64,000 bases of DNA from NCBI GenBank assembly GCA_002270565.1, contig NQMI01000080.1:62001-126000 (forward strand). Direction: 5' to 3'. The stretch is from Stenocarpella maydis. Its lineage: Eukaryota > Ascomycota > Sordariomycetes > Diaporthales > Diaporthaceae. Position 1 is the first letter of the stretch. Each line of letters starts with the position of its first letter. A program made the translations under genes and the position numbers. The notes below the pieces were generated by a model that had not been told where the DNA came from, did no database searches, and worked only from the letters and a program-made list of their open reading frames with translations. Shown one piece after another: positions 23,120 through 33,788 of this stretch.

Positions 23120-26100
23120 ATGGCTGAGAAAAGCCCCCAGTCGGGTGGTGGTGAGCATCACGGCGTAGCTCAGAACAGAAGATCCGACAAAAATGAAATC
23201 CACCGAGTGAACGACGTCTTATTCGGTCATGTGGGCCAAATCTCGTACCACTCTCCCCGTGATGGGGATGCAGACATTGGAGAGCTGGGATTCAGTCGGA
23301 CCATCGAGAACCGTGTGTGATCCGTCCATGGCATCTGGACTTCTCGGTTCCTAGGTTGCCATAATACTGACCACGTTCATAGCTCCGTCATTTCAACAGG
23401 TGTTGCCGTCTGAACAGTGGTTCTCGTCGACACGATCAAAACTTTATGCACCTCAGCACAGCAATTTCCAAGACATCAAGTCTCAAAAGTACTGGCTGCT
23501 CAAGACTCACCCGGAGGCTTTCCTCGGAAATATCGGCCTGCAGGCGACCATTTCGGAACAGACTCGACCCTCCCGGTTCCTTGAAAACGACGCGGGAAAC
23601 CAACAGGGATCGATTCTCGAGGTTGGAGAGATCTCTGACCTAAGAAATCCTTCTCGCCCCGCGGCACGGCCAGCATTGGCGATGACGGCTGGCGAGGCTG
23701 GGCATATGCTTCGGGTGTCCGTGATTAACTTAGAGAAGTGGACGTGGGCCGAGTCATCATTCCCAATAGGGCGACCTCAGTCACAATTCTACGGAACATG
23801 GAGCAGTGAAGGCGTCTCGATATCTAAGATACAGTTCGCCACCAAGCGGAAGCAACTTGACCCGATTCGTTGGCTCATCGTTCAAAGGTCGACGTCAACA
23901 ACTATAATCCGCCCGGAAATTCGCGCAAAGCCTGTAACTGCTGTGGTACGGACCGCCATGCTGGAGGATTCAGACCTGGAACTCATTGCACTGGACCCTA
24001 TTGTCACGCTGACAAAGGACGCAACGGGGGGAGATGAACACTCTGACTTCGCGGTCAATGTTGGCTCAGAAACGGATTCTGTGCAGATCGCGATTGTGGA
24101 CAAACGCGGGAACTGGTGGGTCTGGTTCATTGATAGCCAGGATAATCACCATGGGGGACCGCCACTTTATACGGCTATTCTGAAGAACAGAGGAAGTTGT
24201 GGCCCCTCCTCATCAAAGGGACATGCTCATCAACTGCGCCTCTCCGAGACCCTTTACCGGATTTCCTGGGTCTGCAGATCGGCGGCAGTTGATGACTGGG
24301 AGCACGACAGCAACCCATCGGAGACCCTTGGCACGGTGACCCGTTCGCTTCAGGCTGACTACCTTGCTGGCCATGCTAATTCCGGCCCGAAGTATGATGG
24401 ACTGCTCATCTGCGACGGCACAAGCTTCCAGGTCCTGGACACTGAGGGATTCAAAGTCCGTTCGTATCTCGACTTTTCCAGACGTCACGGCGCAGACGTG
24501 CTACTTGAAGCTCAATCTATCGGAGGGTCACCGTCTCATGTCCTAGTGCTAACCACAGAAAAGCTTTACGTGCTAGACACAAGCACTATCGGAGATCAAC
24601 AATCAGGGAAACCGCGTACACTCATTTCATGTCCACACTTCAGAAGCAAGACCAAACAGGCTCTGAAAATGTCTGTCGTGGGATTGCAATCTTCTGCTGA
24701 GCACGTTGGCTCTCTTGTGTTGGTATACTCAAGGTGGAGTTCCCGCGTGCAGCTATTTCACCTCACAATCAACGCCCAAAATGCGAGTGCAAGCTTCCAT
24801 CATCAGGTGGTGCAACTCCCTGGCTTTCACACCCATCTCGACGAGCTTGCAGGAATCGCATCTTTGCATGCAGTACGTCTCCGACCTTCCGCCTCAAAAG
24901 GCCACAATCGTTTAAGGGCTCCTGCTTCTTATGTTGAGGATAATGAACTTCAACTCTTTGAGCTTTTTGGATTGGCCAATGACCTGAGTTTGACCTCGAT
25001 TGTTGTTGGCATTGCTCTCGGAAGTGCTCGGTGGCCGGGATCGCCTGAAATATTGGCGAAAACCACGTGGAAGGGCACCAAATGGAGGAGCAATCTGAGA
25101 AAAAAGGAAATTCGAGATGTCGAAAGTGCCCTTGTCGTTCCTGACAAGGCCGAAGAGGTCAGACATTTAAGCTGCCAGCGTCCGACCAGGAGGTTCCCAA
25201 AAACCAACAGCATTCAGCTGAGATCCTACCTGATCATGCTCCTAACCGAGATCAACGCCGGCTTCTTTGGGAAATGCTCTTTCGAGTCTGGATGTGACAA
25301 AAGAGTCGAACCGTTTGGTTCCATCGAAGAGATGCTGGAGAAACGGGAAACCCATGAGTACGTCTCTTTGCAGCCTCTACTAGGGTTCAAAGACCCATGG
25401 CACGCTCTGGATCTCACGGAATTGGACGTCACGTGGAACCTACACCTCGGTCGGCTGAAGAGATCAACCGACGCCCAGTTCTTTGAATGCGGTACACTTG
25501 GTCTGGCGCTCGGTGTTACTGACCTCTTCGAACGCTTCTCCATCGATTGGTCCAGCGGGTTGGAGGCCGAGTCTCTCAAGGGAGCCCAATGGAGACGCAT
25601 GCAGCTTGCCTTGGAGAGGATGGCTGCTGACGTATTCTTGTCAGAGAAAGGCATATATGTGGCACCTCAATCGACTCTGAACCTTGGTTCTAGGGCTAAG
25701 CCGAGGGGGGCAAACAGTCAATCCTCAATTGATGACCTATATGGAGACGTGACGCTGTCTCGCGCGGAGTCGGAAATGACATTACCAACACATTCAGCAA
25801 CACCGTCGTCCTCTCGAGCGACGTCACAAGTCGCTGATTCTTTCGAGACGCAAGAATGTGATGACACTTCTGGGCAGGAACATGCAGCCGTAACCCGGCT
25901 GCGTATGCACCTCCCGTCGATCAGGTTCACTCCCCCGACAAAGCAAGGCCAAAGCCGCCTTATGTCTCTCTGGCCTGAGCAGAGAGGCCATGACCCCCAG
26001 ACTTACAAGTACTCGCACAAGGGGAAGGGAGCTGAAGGTCTTGAACAAGCAGCGAAACGCAGGCAAGAGAAGGAAGCGGAACGCCGGCGCCGGAAAGCTG

Positions 26101-26393
26101 AGCGGAGAGCACAACTGGGTATTAAGCTAGAGGGTTGTAGCGACTTTCCCAGTCAGGTGCATGTGCCGGATGAGATCCGATCGAGCCCGCCACCTCAAAT
26201 ATTGGCGGCGAAGAGCCAGGGACAGTATCAAGGCTTTAGGTTTGGAAGCCAAAGTCAGGCTCTGAGCCAGAGCCAGAACTTCGGTCCGTCTCAGACAATG
26301 TCCCAGCCGATACGTGGTGAGTTCGGGACTAGGTCCTCCGTCCTCCGAAAGAAGACCAAGCGAAAACCGAAGGCGACTCCAGGTCTTAGGTAG
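23120..26393 (+). CDS. RRN6: RNA polymerase I core factor subunit RRN6
   Basis: Subunit of the Pol I core factor (Rrn6-Rrn7-Rrn11) that recognises the rDNA core promoter in the nucleolus; counterpart of mammalian TAF1C. Exon 1 is 23120-23314, the intron 23315-23399 (85 nt, donor GTGTGA, acceptor CAACAG, phase 0), exon 2 23400-26393; 1062 aa. The RRN6 N-terminal block is present (LPSEQWFSSTRSKLYAPQ, then SQKYWLLKTHPEA). A beta-propeller-like region at about residues 180-560 contains repeating hydrophobic-GNWWVWF style strands. Helices follow, then a basic C-terminal tail with SQSQALSQSQ repeats ending RKKTKRKPKATPGLR, the usual terminal signature. The exon 1 protein is Gly/His-rich and would be missed without the intron. 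Followed by the PITH gene on the same strand. Confidence 0.88.
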
Positions 26394-26794
26394 GGCGCTT
26401 TATACGGCTGAGGTGATGAGCAACGTTAGGTGATGAGCAACATTGATACCCTATCGATGTTTTGGGCACACACAGTAGTCTCAGAAATTGACCGCAGAGG
26501 AAGGTTCCAGAACGAGTGAAGTTTGAATGCACTGGTCCCTCCAAGTAAGCAAATTAAAAATACTATTTCAAATGTAAGGCCCCATACAACATCTAGAGTA
26601 GTATGCTTGTTTGTAGCTAGATTGGTGACCGGTACGTACTGTTGAGATGGCGGGATCCCAAGTTGTCAAGCTGAGTGGACCAATCTGTGACTTACAAAAG
26701 TCGTCTTGGGACGTGCAATGGAACGCGCTCGCTCACCGTCACAAGTCGGCCTGCTGTTCTCCCAGACCCCCTGGATCAACAACCGGTGCACAAG
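26394..26794. promoter_or_regulatory. RRN6 3' flank / PITH gene upstream
   Basis: 401 bp between two plus-strand genes. A near-duplicate AGGTGATGAGCAACRTT occurs twice at about 26409-26445. Nothing else recognised. Confidence 0.45.
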
Positions 26795-27667
26795 ATGTCT
26801 CATTGCCACGATGAGCATGATCATCACCATCATCACGGTGATGAGCATGATCACAGTGACGATATAACCCCCGCACTGCAGCACTCCCTATACCAACACA
26901 TCGATTTCGACAATATCACGACGCTCAACGAGAGCGTCCATGGCTCGGGCAAGGCCATAACCAAGAAGGAATGGGTGGACCGGCTGAGCGATGAGCCCGA
27001 GGTTGCCAGTGATGCTGACGAGCAGCTGATCATCAACGTTCCGTAAGTCTTGCACGTCGAACAACACGCACATGCACACTTGAGAAGCCCGCTAACACGA
27101 CCCGGCCGGCCCAGCTTCGCCGGCCAGGTCAAGCTGCACTCGATCCTGATCCGCACGTCGCAGTCGGCCAGCGCGCCCAAGACGCTCAAGGTGTTCCAGA
27201 ACAGGGAGGACGTGGACTTCGAGGCGGCCGAGGACGCGCCCGCCGAGCAGGAGTTCGAGCTCTCGCAGACGTCCGAGGTGCAGGACCTGCCCGTGAAGCG
27301 CGCCAGGTTCGGCAGGGTGCAGCGCCTCGCCCTCTTCTTCCCGGACAACTTTGGCGACGGCGACGAGGACGTCACGCGCATCTCGTACCTCGGGTTCAGG
27401 GGCGAGTGGTCCCAGCTGGGCCGGGCCCCTGCTAATATCCTCGTGAGTGATTGGGCGGACCCCCCGTTGGATTTACTGGCGATGCTGTTGCCCGTCTTTA
27501 TTCCATGGCGGTGTACTTCACTCTCCACAAGACAGGTGTTGCGGAATGACTGATTCGAGATGTTCCTGCAGTACGAAGCTGCTGCAAATCCGAATGACCA
27601 CAGTGTCAAGGGTACGGATATCAACCAGGTCGGCAGTGGGATTGGCGGTCACAGACCAGGCCAGTAG
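26795..27667 (+). CDS. PITH domain protein
   Basis: Proteasome-interacting thioredoxin C-terminal (PITH) domain protein without a thioredoxin domain, related to human PITHD1 and the C-terminus of TXNL1. Three exons: 26795-27042, 27115-27442 and 27572-27667; introns 72 nt (donor GTAAGT) and 129 nt (donor GTGAGT). The product is 223 aa. The N-terminus is extremely His/Asp-rich (SHCHDEHDHHHHHGDEHDHSDD), a possible metal-binding stretch. The PITH core runs from about residue 30 to 200 with FAGQVKLHSILIR, KTLKVFQNREDVDF, YLGFRGEW and YEAAANPNDH. The C-terminus GSGIGGHRPGQ is typical. It is convergent with the CCDC25-like gene. Confidence 0.92.
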
Positions 27668-27834
27668 GTGGTGTGATTTATGTCGTCTACAGGGAGAAGT
27701 GCAACAAGAATTCACCTGCTTGCTACAGTTTCACAGTTGATAGCCAGCATCTCGGGTGCTTGTCCTAGCTGATGTTATCGTCTCCGACGGAGGATACTCC
27801 TCCCTTGTGCATATAACAAGGGCCCAGTTTGCAG

Positions 27835-28845
27835 CTACATGAAGTCGTCCTCCCAGTGCTCGTCTCGGTCCTGGTTGCTCGATGCCGCCATGTTCTCCTC
27901 GCTGAAGAGGTCCTCGTATGCGTGCTCCTTCTGGTACTTCAGTTGCTCTCTCTCCTTCTTTATCCGGGCTTCTTCCTTTTTCTGGACGGGTTGTCAGCAC
28001 CGACTGTCAGGGCTGGGGGTGGGGGCAAACGATACACACCCGTGCCAGCTGGGCGGCCTGGTCCCTCTTCCGCAGCTCCCGCTGCCGGTCATCCTTCTCC
28101 TGCTTCAGGTCGGGGTGTTTCTCAACCTTGGTCTTGTTGAGCCTGTTGATGATGGCGTTTTCCCTCTCTCGCACGAGGACCCTCTTGACCTGGCGAAGGG
28201 GTCAGAAACGGGCCTCGCCAGGAAATCGGGTTAAATAGCTAACCTTTTTGTCATTGTGGAAGGAGACCTGGCCGACCGCCATGCTGCCGTCCTTCTTGAG
28301 GTTCGACCATGGCGTGTAGATGATGGTGATGTTGTCCTTCTTGTTGCCTAAGCATCTCTAAGTACACAAGGCCGGAGTTCATAGTACGGCAGTATAGCGT
28401 ACCTTCTATGGAGTTAGCCTTGGTAAGCTGTGCCAGGTCCATGATCAGAGGTTCCGGGATATTCTCCCACGTCTCGCCCTCTCGCAGCCGCAGGTAAATG
28501 TGTGCACTTGAAAGCTTGTCCACGTGGAACTAGAAACCACACAAACAAGTCAGGCTGTGGTGCGCATTGCCCAAAAGTATACTTCTCTCATACCCTACAG
28601 TTATGGATGAGTGCTTGATTCGAGCAAGCATAAAGGCGGGCAGGCTCAAGCCAGACTCACCATACATCCTCTTCCCACCCATGCTTGATCAGGTCCTCAT
28701 CTACCAGCCGTGTGTCAGTAGTGACCAGGCTCTTAACTACGGCTGTAGGCAGAAGGCCTAGGCCTCACGCACTCTCAAACTTGTCCTTGCCGACGTAGAC
28801 ATAGGCCGGCGGGTCGACCACCGTCGACGTGAAGTAGTAGACCAT
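27835..28845 (-). CDS. CCDC25-like protein (NFACT-R / DUF814 domain)
   Basis: Small conserved protein with the NFACT-R domain also found in Rqc2/NEMF; human CCDC25 is the closest named relative. Six exons: 28845-28773, 28700-28666 (or 28661), 28529-28403, 28347-28244, 28189-28040 and 27981-27835; about 211 aa. The NFACT-R core reads [47 protein letters not shown] and [10 protein letters not shown] basic coiled coil ([20 protein letters not shown]) and an acidic tail ending DDFM follow. At the exon 2/3 join the strong GTGAGT donor would keep the expected Val-Trp but leaves the frame one base short; the GTATGG donor keeps the frame but skips those two residues. It is divergent from uL3m. Confidence 0.9.
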
Positions 28846-29248
28846 TCCGGATATGAAGACCAACGAGAATGGAAGTAAAACAAAAGAGGGTGGGGTGGCA
28901 AGTATGTGTAAGCACCTAGGTATTTGTTGTGCAGGTTAGATTCTTAGGCTCGTCGCCTTGGCCACCCTAGGTTGACAATGCTGGGGGGGGGGGGCGCTGT
29001 AAGCCTGCCTGTAAGCCTGCCTGTAAGCTACGCTGGCGCCGTATTTTATCCCCACAACATTTCCTCGATGGCCGGGGCAGGCAACCCTTCTTGCCGCGCT
29101 GCGTTCGCTGTAAGCAGGGTGCTACAGTACTTACTAGTAGACAAAGCAACGCCAGAAGTTCAAATTTCAGGTAGATTGACTGGCACATCACCCTCGCACC
29201 CACGACCTCACATCGCCGCTCGTGCGCCCCAGACGCAGCGCAGCGACA
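28846..29248. promoter_or_regulatory. Shared upstream region, CCDC25-like / uL3m
   Basis: 403 bp divergent promoter. It has a G-run (28983-28993) followed by a GTAAGCCTGCCT repeat (three partial copies, 28998-29028). Nothing else recognised. Confidence 0.45.
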
Positions 29249-30379
29249 ATGGCGCCCAACATACCCGCGAGATGCTGGGCATCAATGCCCCGACCGTCAA
29301 GGGCGCCCTCGGCCCTCCTCGCCGGCGTGCAACATCCCCAGACCACGTCGCTGGCCTTCCGACCCGCCCTCTCCGTCGCCGTCGCCGCGCAGACCACCCA
29401 GGCGCGCGGCGTCAAGTACGGCTGGAGCACCCTCCCGAAGCGGTCGAGCTTCCAGATAAAGTACAACACGGGCAACGGCCTACCCGAGCCGACGACGTCC
29501 CCCGCGGCCGCCCAGAGGCGCAAGGAGCGCAACACGCCCCTCCGGACGGGGATCCTGGCCACCAAGAAGGGCATGACGGCATACTACACCCACAATGGCA
29601 AGCGAATGGCGTGCACCGTGCTCCAGGTCGATGAGTGCCAGGTCGTCGCCCACAAGAACCGCGACACGCACGGCTACTGCGCCGTTCAGGTCGGCTGCGG
29701 CTCCAAGCGGCCGGGCAACGTCACCGCCCCCCAGCTGGGCTACTACGAGGCCAAGGGAATCCCGCCCAAGGACCACCTCGTCGAGTTCCAGGTGCGCGAC
29801 GAGACCGGGCTGGCGCCGCCCATCGGCGCGCAGCTGCTGCCGGACTGGTTCCACAAGGGGCAGTGGGTGGACGTCAGGGCGAACTCCAAGGGCCAGGGTT
29901 TCGCGGGTGGCATGAAGAGGCACGGTTTCAGCGGGCAAGAAGCGAGTCACGGTAACTCCAAGAACCACAGGACGATGGGTAGCGTTGGTCCCTCACAAGG
30001 GAGTGGTTCGAGAATCCTGCCCGGCAAGAAGATGCCCGGCCGCATGGGCAACGAGAGGGTGACCATGCAAAACATGGCGGTCCTGCGGGTGAACAATGAC
30101 CTGGGTATCATCGTGGTGAAGGGATGCGTGCCTGGACCAAAGGGCGCGCTGGTGAGGATCTCGGATGCTGTCAAGAAGGACCCACCACCACGCGAGTTCA
30201 TAGACAAGATGAACCAGGCGCTGAATGAGAGGTTCCCTAACGCCGAACAAGACCTCAGCGAGGCACGGAGGATGCATCTGGAGCTGAAGCAACTGAGGAA
30301 GGAGGGCAGGATAGCGGAGGCTGTTCAAATGGGCCTGCATGAGACCGCTGGGGAGACCGCGTCACCAATCAATGTGTAG
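29249..30379 (+). CDS. MRPL9: Mitochondrial large-subunit ribosomal protein uL3m
   Basis: Protein of the mitochondrial large ribosomal subunit (uL3 family; yeast MRPL9), intronless, 376 aa. The first about 50 residues are Ala/Arg/Ser-rich without acids, typical of a mitochondrial presequence. The mature part has the uL3 signatures TGILATKKGMTAYY, the VQVGCG beta-strand, GQWVDVRANSKGQGFAGGMKRHGF with its conserved SHG and RTMGSVG loop, KMPGRMGN, and VKGCVPGPKGALVRI. A charged helical C-terminal extension follows. I chose the ATG at 29249 (ACAATGG) because the open frame upstream begins without an ATG. Confidence 0.95.
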   Translation: MAPNIPARCWASMPRPSRAPSALLAGVQHPQTTSLAFRPALSVAVAAQTTQARGVKYGWSTLPKRSSFQIKYNTGNGLPEPTTSPAAAQRRKERNTPLRTGILATKKGMTAYYTHNGKRMACTVLQVDECQVVAHKNRDTHGYCAVQVGCGSKRPGNVTAPQLGYYEAKGIPPKDHLVEFQVRDETGLAPPIGAQLLPDWFHKGQWVDVRANSKGQGFAGGMKRHGFSGQEASHGNSKNHRTMGSVGPSQGSGSRILPGKKMPGRMGNERVTMQNMAVLRVNNDLGIIVVKGCVPGPKGALVRISDAVKKDPPPREFIDKMNQALNERFPNAEQDLSEARRMHLELKQLRKEGRIAEAVQMGLHETAGETASPINV

Positions 30380-31130
30380 GATTTGTACCCTGGCGAGCAA
30401 AATAAACACACATGAGAACATAGCAAGCAGGGAAACCCTGCTGTACCTGCTAGGCGGGCTCACAGTATACTGCTAGCATTCAAGCCCTGGTCGACGATCC
30501 AGAAGCTCTCGAAGATCCCAAAGCCTGATGGGGCACATGGCTTGAAATCGTTGGAAAACGGAACGCCCGTCTCAGATGTCTGCCCTGGCAAATTCACACG
30601 CCAGAATGTCGCATCTCTTGATCGTCAGGGATTGCTGAGGATGATAATCACGCGACGTAAAGAAGAGCTCTTCATTAAGCATGGCTTATAACACAGCACC
30701 TACTGCCTGCCAGCAAAGAATAAAGGACTGGGGTGGTGAGTACGGGACCCGTAAGCGATTCATAACGAAGCCGAGTACGCAATCCGGCCAGCTGGCATCA
30801 TTCTCTTGTCAAATCTGCAACTATCATACAGCATATTTCACAAGTCATACGCAGATTTCTCTGCTGTAAGGCGACCATCAGTGATGTCCCGATCTGTGGG
30901 CCGCCCTAGGGCTCCATGCTATCTTATGCCAGATAACTGTGCAACTGCAACGCCTCGCAAATGCTGCTCAGGCCACACTTCCATTGACACAGCCTCACAA
31001 TCCATGCTTCTTGGTGGGCGTATCGCTGAAGAGTTCGGCGGGACAGCCAATGTGTTTCCATCAAAACCCTTGGTAGGCATCCCCTGGCCTGGCGGGGCAG
31101 CTCTCTGCACCGCAAGCCCTAGGACATCAT
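30380..31130. other. 3' intergenic region, uL3m / COA1
   Basis: 751 bp between convergent stops. AATAAACACACA at about 30402 is a plausible polyadenylation region for uL3m. No gene seen. Confidence 0.45.
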
Positions 31131-31848
31131 CTAGTGCCTAAAACCCCTCGTCGTCCCCTCGTCGTCCTCATCATCCAGCCCGCCGGGCATCCTCATGGCG
31201 CGGAACGGGTCCCCGTCGTCGAGCAAGTCGATCCTCTTGCCGTCGCTCGTCTCGAGGCTCCACTCGGTGGTCTCGAAGACGCCCCTGGGGGTGGGCCTGA
31301 AGCTGGCGAAGCGCATGACGCCCGAGTTCTTGGTGCCCTTGACGGCGAAGGAGATGTCGATGCGGCCGTGCAGCTGGTTCATCTCGCCGCTGATCCAGGG
31401 GATCTGCTGCCGGAAGTAGATCTCGTCGCCGAGGTACTCGCGGGCGCGCGCGTTGTGGCGCAGCGCGTACAGCGTGGACGAGACCACGGGCGACGAGCTC
31501 TTTTGGTAGTTGAAGATGGCGACGCTGGCGGCGGCGACGATGGCGAAGAAGAGGGGCAGCGTGCGCGACCAGCGGAAGCGGTTTGCCTCGACATCTGCGA
31601 GCACGACGTGTCATTCAGTCGGTCTGCCGGCCCACCCGAGCGCGTGCGGTGGTTGAGGGAGGCCGTGTGGGCAAGCAGGATCGGCTGGGCTCACCTGGCA
31701 GCTCTCTGTCAGCCCGTCTTTCCATCAGAGGTCCATCTCCAGGCTTGGGGGCGGCGATGAGCGATCGTCTCTGTGGGAGGGCTCTCGTGGAGGCGGGCGC
31801 CCTCAGTGCCCGAAGGACTGACGCCCTACACATCGGCCTTGGTAACAT
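31131..31848 (-). CDS. COA1: Cytochrome oxidase assembly protein COA1
   Basis: Mitochondrial inner-membrane factor for Cox1 maturation (DUF1783/COA1 family). Exon 1 is 31848-31695, the intron 31694-31595 (100 nt, donor GTGAGC, acceptor CTCGCAG, phase 1), exon 2 31594-31131; 205 aa. Exon 1 is a mitochondrial presequence (MLPRPMCRASVLRALRAPAS..) followed by the conserved ELP-DVEANRF junction. One transmembrane helix lies at about residues 62-82 (LPLFFAIVAAASVAIFNYQ). The intermembrane-space domain has SSPVVSSTLYALRHN, YLGDEIYF, HGRIDISFAVKGTKNSG and the final strands. The C-terminus is acidic. It is divergent from a membrane-protein gene. Confidence 0.92.
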
Positions 31849-32214
31849 GTCTGCGACCGTGCGTGTGCAAGTTGGCCGTCGGATTGAGAACAGGCGTTGG
31901 GAATACATAGTACTAAGGTAGTCTACATGGTACTCCGTACATAGTGTACACCACAATAAAACTGGGCTGGGGCCGATCATCCCACCTCAGCCTCAGTGTG
32001 GGACCCCCAGACCCCTGTTTCTGTCACGGCCGGCAGCGGCACTTTGGGGGGAGATCGACGTCACCCAGGCTGCTGGGCCCCGGTACGTGTACACTACACA
32101 GCCGTCCGCCTCATTCTTTGGCCGTCCTCACTTACCGGCACAGGACAAGGCACCTCGCCAGAATAACAGCGCGGCTGTTTCAGCGCATTCTTCCTTACAA
32201 GACAGACAAGAACC
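31849..32214. promoter_or_regulatory. Shared upstream region, COA1 / membrane protein
   Basis: 366 bp divergent promoter. TACTCCGTACATAGTGTACAC at about 31930-31950 contains the GTACGGAGTA element in reverse orientation. Confidence 0.5.
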
Positions 32215-33066
32215 ATGGACATCAGCAAGACAAGGACGCGGCTCCGGCGCACATTCCACTACCCAACGGACGATAGTTCCACCGGAAGCACCCCCGAGGT
32301 CCTAGATGAGGAGGGTATGCCCCCTGGTCTCATTCACATGCCATGGAACACAGTCGCACATAGCCCTCCCGTGCACACGTCCGGCTGACCTTCCCGAGCA
32401 GAACAGGAGAACCTCATCCAGGCCCTCGCCGAGCAGAACGCAACCAACAACCAGCAGTACCAGATCATCCTCCTCGCGTTGCCCATCCTCTCCTGCATAC
32501 CCTACCTCCTCGCGCTCTTCCGGCCGTCCACGGCCCTCATCGCCGTGCTGGGTCTGACCTCCCTGGCAAGCACCGCCTTCCTCCTCTTCAGCCTCCCGAC
32601 GACCGAGACCGGCATCCACGCCCTGGATGCCTGGGCCAGATCCAGGTCCACAAGGCGCAGCGAGGGAGGAGACGGAGACCAATCGGCGGTGGCGTCCGGG
32701 TCAGCCAGAGGGCCCGGCGGGATCGACACGCTGAGCCAGCGCCGCCAGCGCCGGCGCCGGGCGAGCAGCTTCAGCGTCGCGCCGCAGAGGCGCCCGCTCG
32801 AAAGGCACCTGCCGCTCCTCAACGTCGCGCTCTGCGCCGTGCTGGTCCTCTACGGCCTGCTGATGCAGTACCGCGGGGGCGCGGGGGCGCCGCCCGGCGA
32901 GCACTACGACCGCGACGAGGACCAGCGCCAGCACTTTGGCTGGCTGGGCCTGGGCAACCTGCCGGCCATCGTGTACGCCGTCGTCATCACCGCGAAGCTG
33001 CTCATGGCGAGCGTCGATCCGGAGAGGGAGCTGACGGCGCTGAGGTACGACTACAAGGGGGCTTGA
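32215..33066 (+). CDS. Predicted four-helix membrane protein, unknown family
   Basis: Exon 1 is 32215-32314, the intron 32315-32401 (87 nt, donor GTATGC, acceptor GAGCAG, phase 1), exon 2 32402-33066; 254 aa. A hydrophilic N-terminus of about 50 residues ends in an acidic stretch (EVLDEEEQENL). Two hydrophobic helices follow (IILLALPILSCIPYLLALF and ALIAVLGLTSLASTAFLLF), then a basic Ser/Arg-rich loop with RRQRRRRAS, and two more helices (LLNVALCAVLVLYGLLM and LPAIVYAVVITAKLLM). The last residues read ELTALRYDYKGA. I do not recognise the family. Coding character and splice sites are good. Divergent from COA1 and convergent with PHO81. Confidence 0.8.
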
Positions 33067-33788
33067 GGGACCCGGCCGGCTCATGTTTGGCAAAATGACC
33101 TGGTATCAGCAGGGATTGCTGTTAATTTTGCACTTGTCGAATAGTTGTTTCATCAGAATGAGGTACGCCAAAGTATGAGTCGTACGATGTTAGATACCCC
33201 GCATATTCAGACTATTATCCGAGACTCTTGGGCCCTCGGGTCATATGCGGCCTCTTGCTGTCATCCACTCTATATGCCGTACTGGTTTGTTAGGTGGATT
33301 ACTGGGTGGTCTCGCGCGTTTCTTCACACCACGACATGCCAACCACACCGAGAATCATCTGGACGGCGTAACAAAGCGAGTGGCGAAAATGTGTTTGTCT
33401 TGTCGGTCAACAAAAAGTTATAGGCTTACTAGAGATAGACGGTAAGAATAACCGACAGATGCGGACAACAAAAGGTGTCTCGAATGTTGGGTTTATTGTC
33501 GCACAGTCTGCTTGCGAAGCCCATCCCTGCCTGTGACCTTGCGGGTGTAGAGCCGGCTCTGCTAACTGCGTCGCTGGTCTGTTGCCGTGTTAAATGCGCA
33601 ATCCGTCTCCTTCTGGGCAATATCAGGTCCGATGATAAATTCTTGCCGCCTTTTTCGTACAGTTTCCGGTCTCGTAACAACATCTGCTCTTCGATTTTCG
33701 CATCTTCCTGCAGAATCTTGTTCATTTCTGGTCATGATCTATGGCGCTGTTTTCCTTCTCAATTCTGCAAGGCCTGTTTACGAAGCCA
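33067..33788. other. 3' intergenic region, membrane protein / PHO81
   Basis: 722 bp between convergent stops; it should hold both 3' UTRs. No supported gene. Confidence 0.45.
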
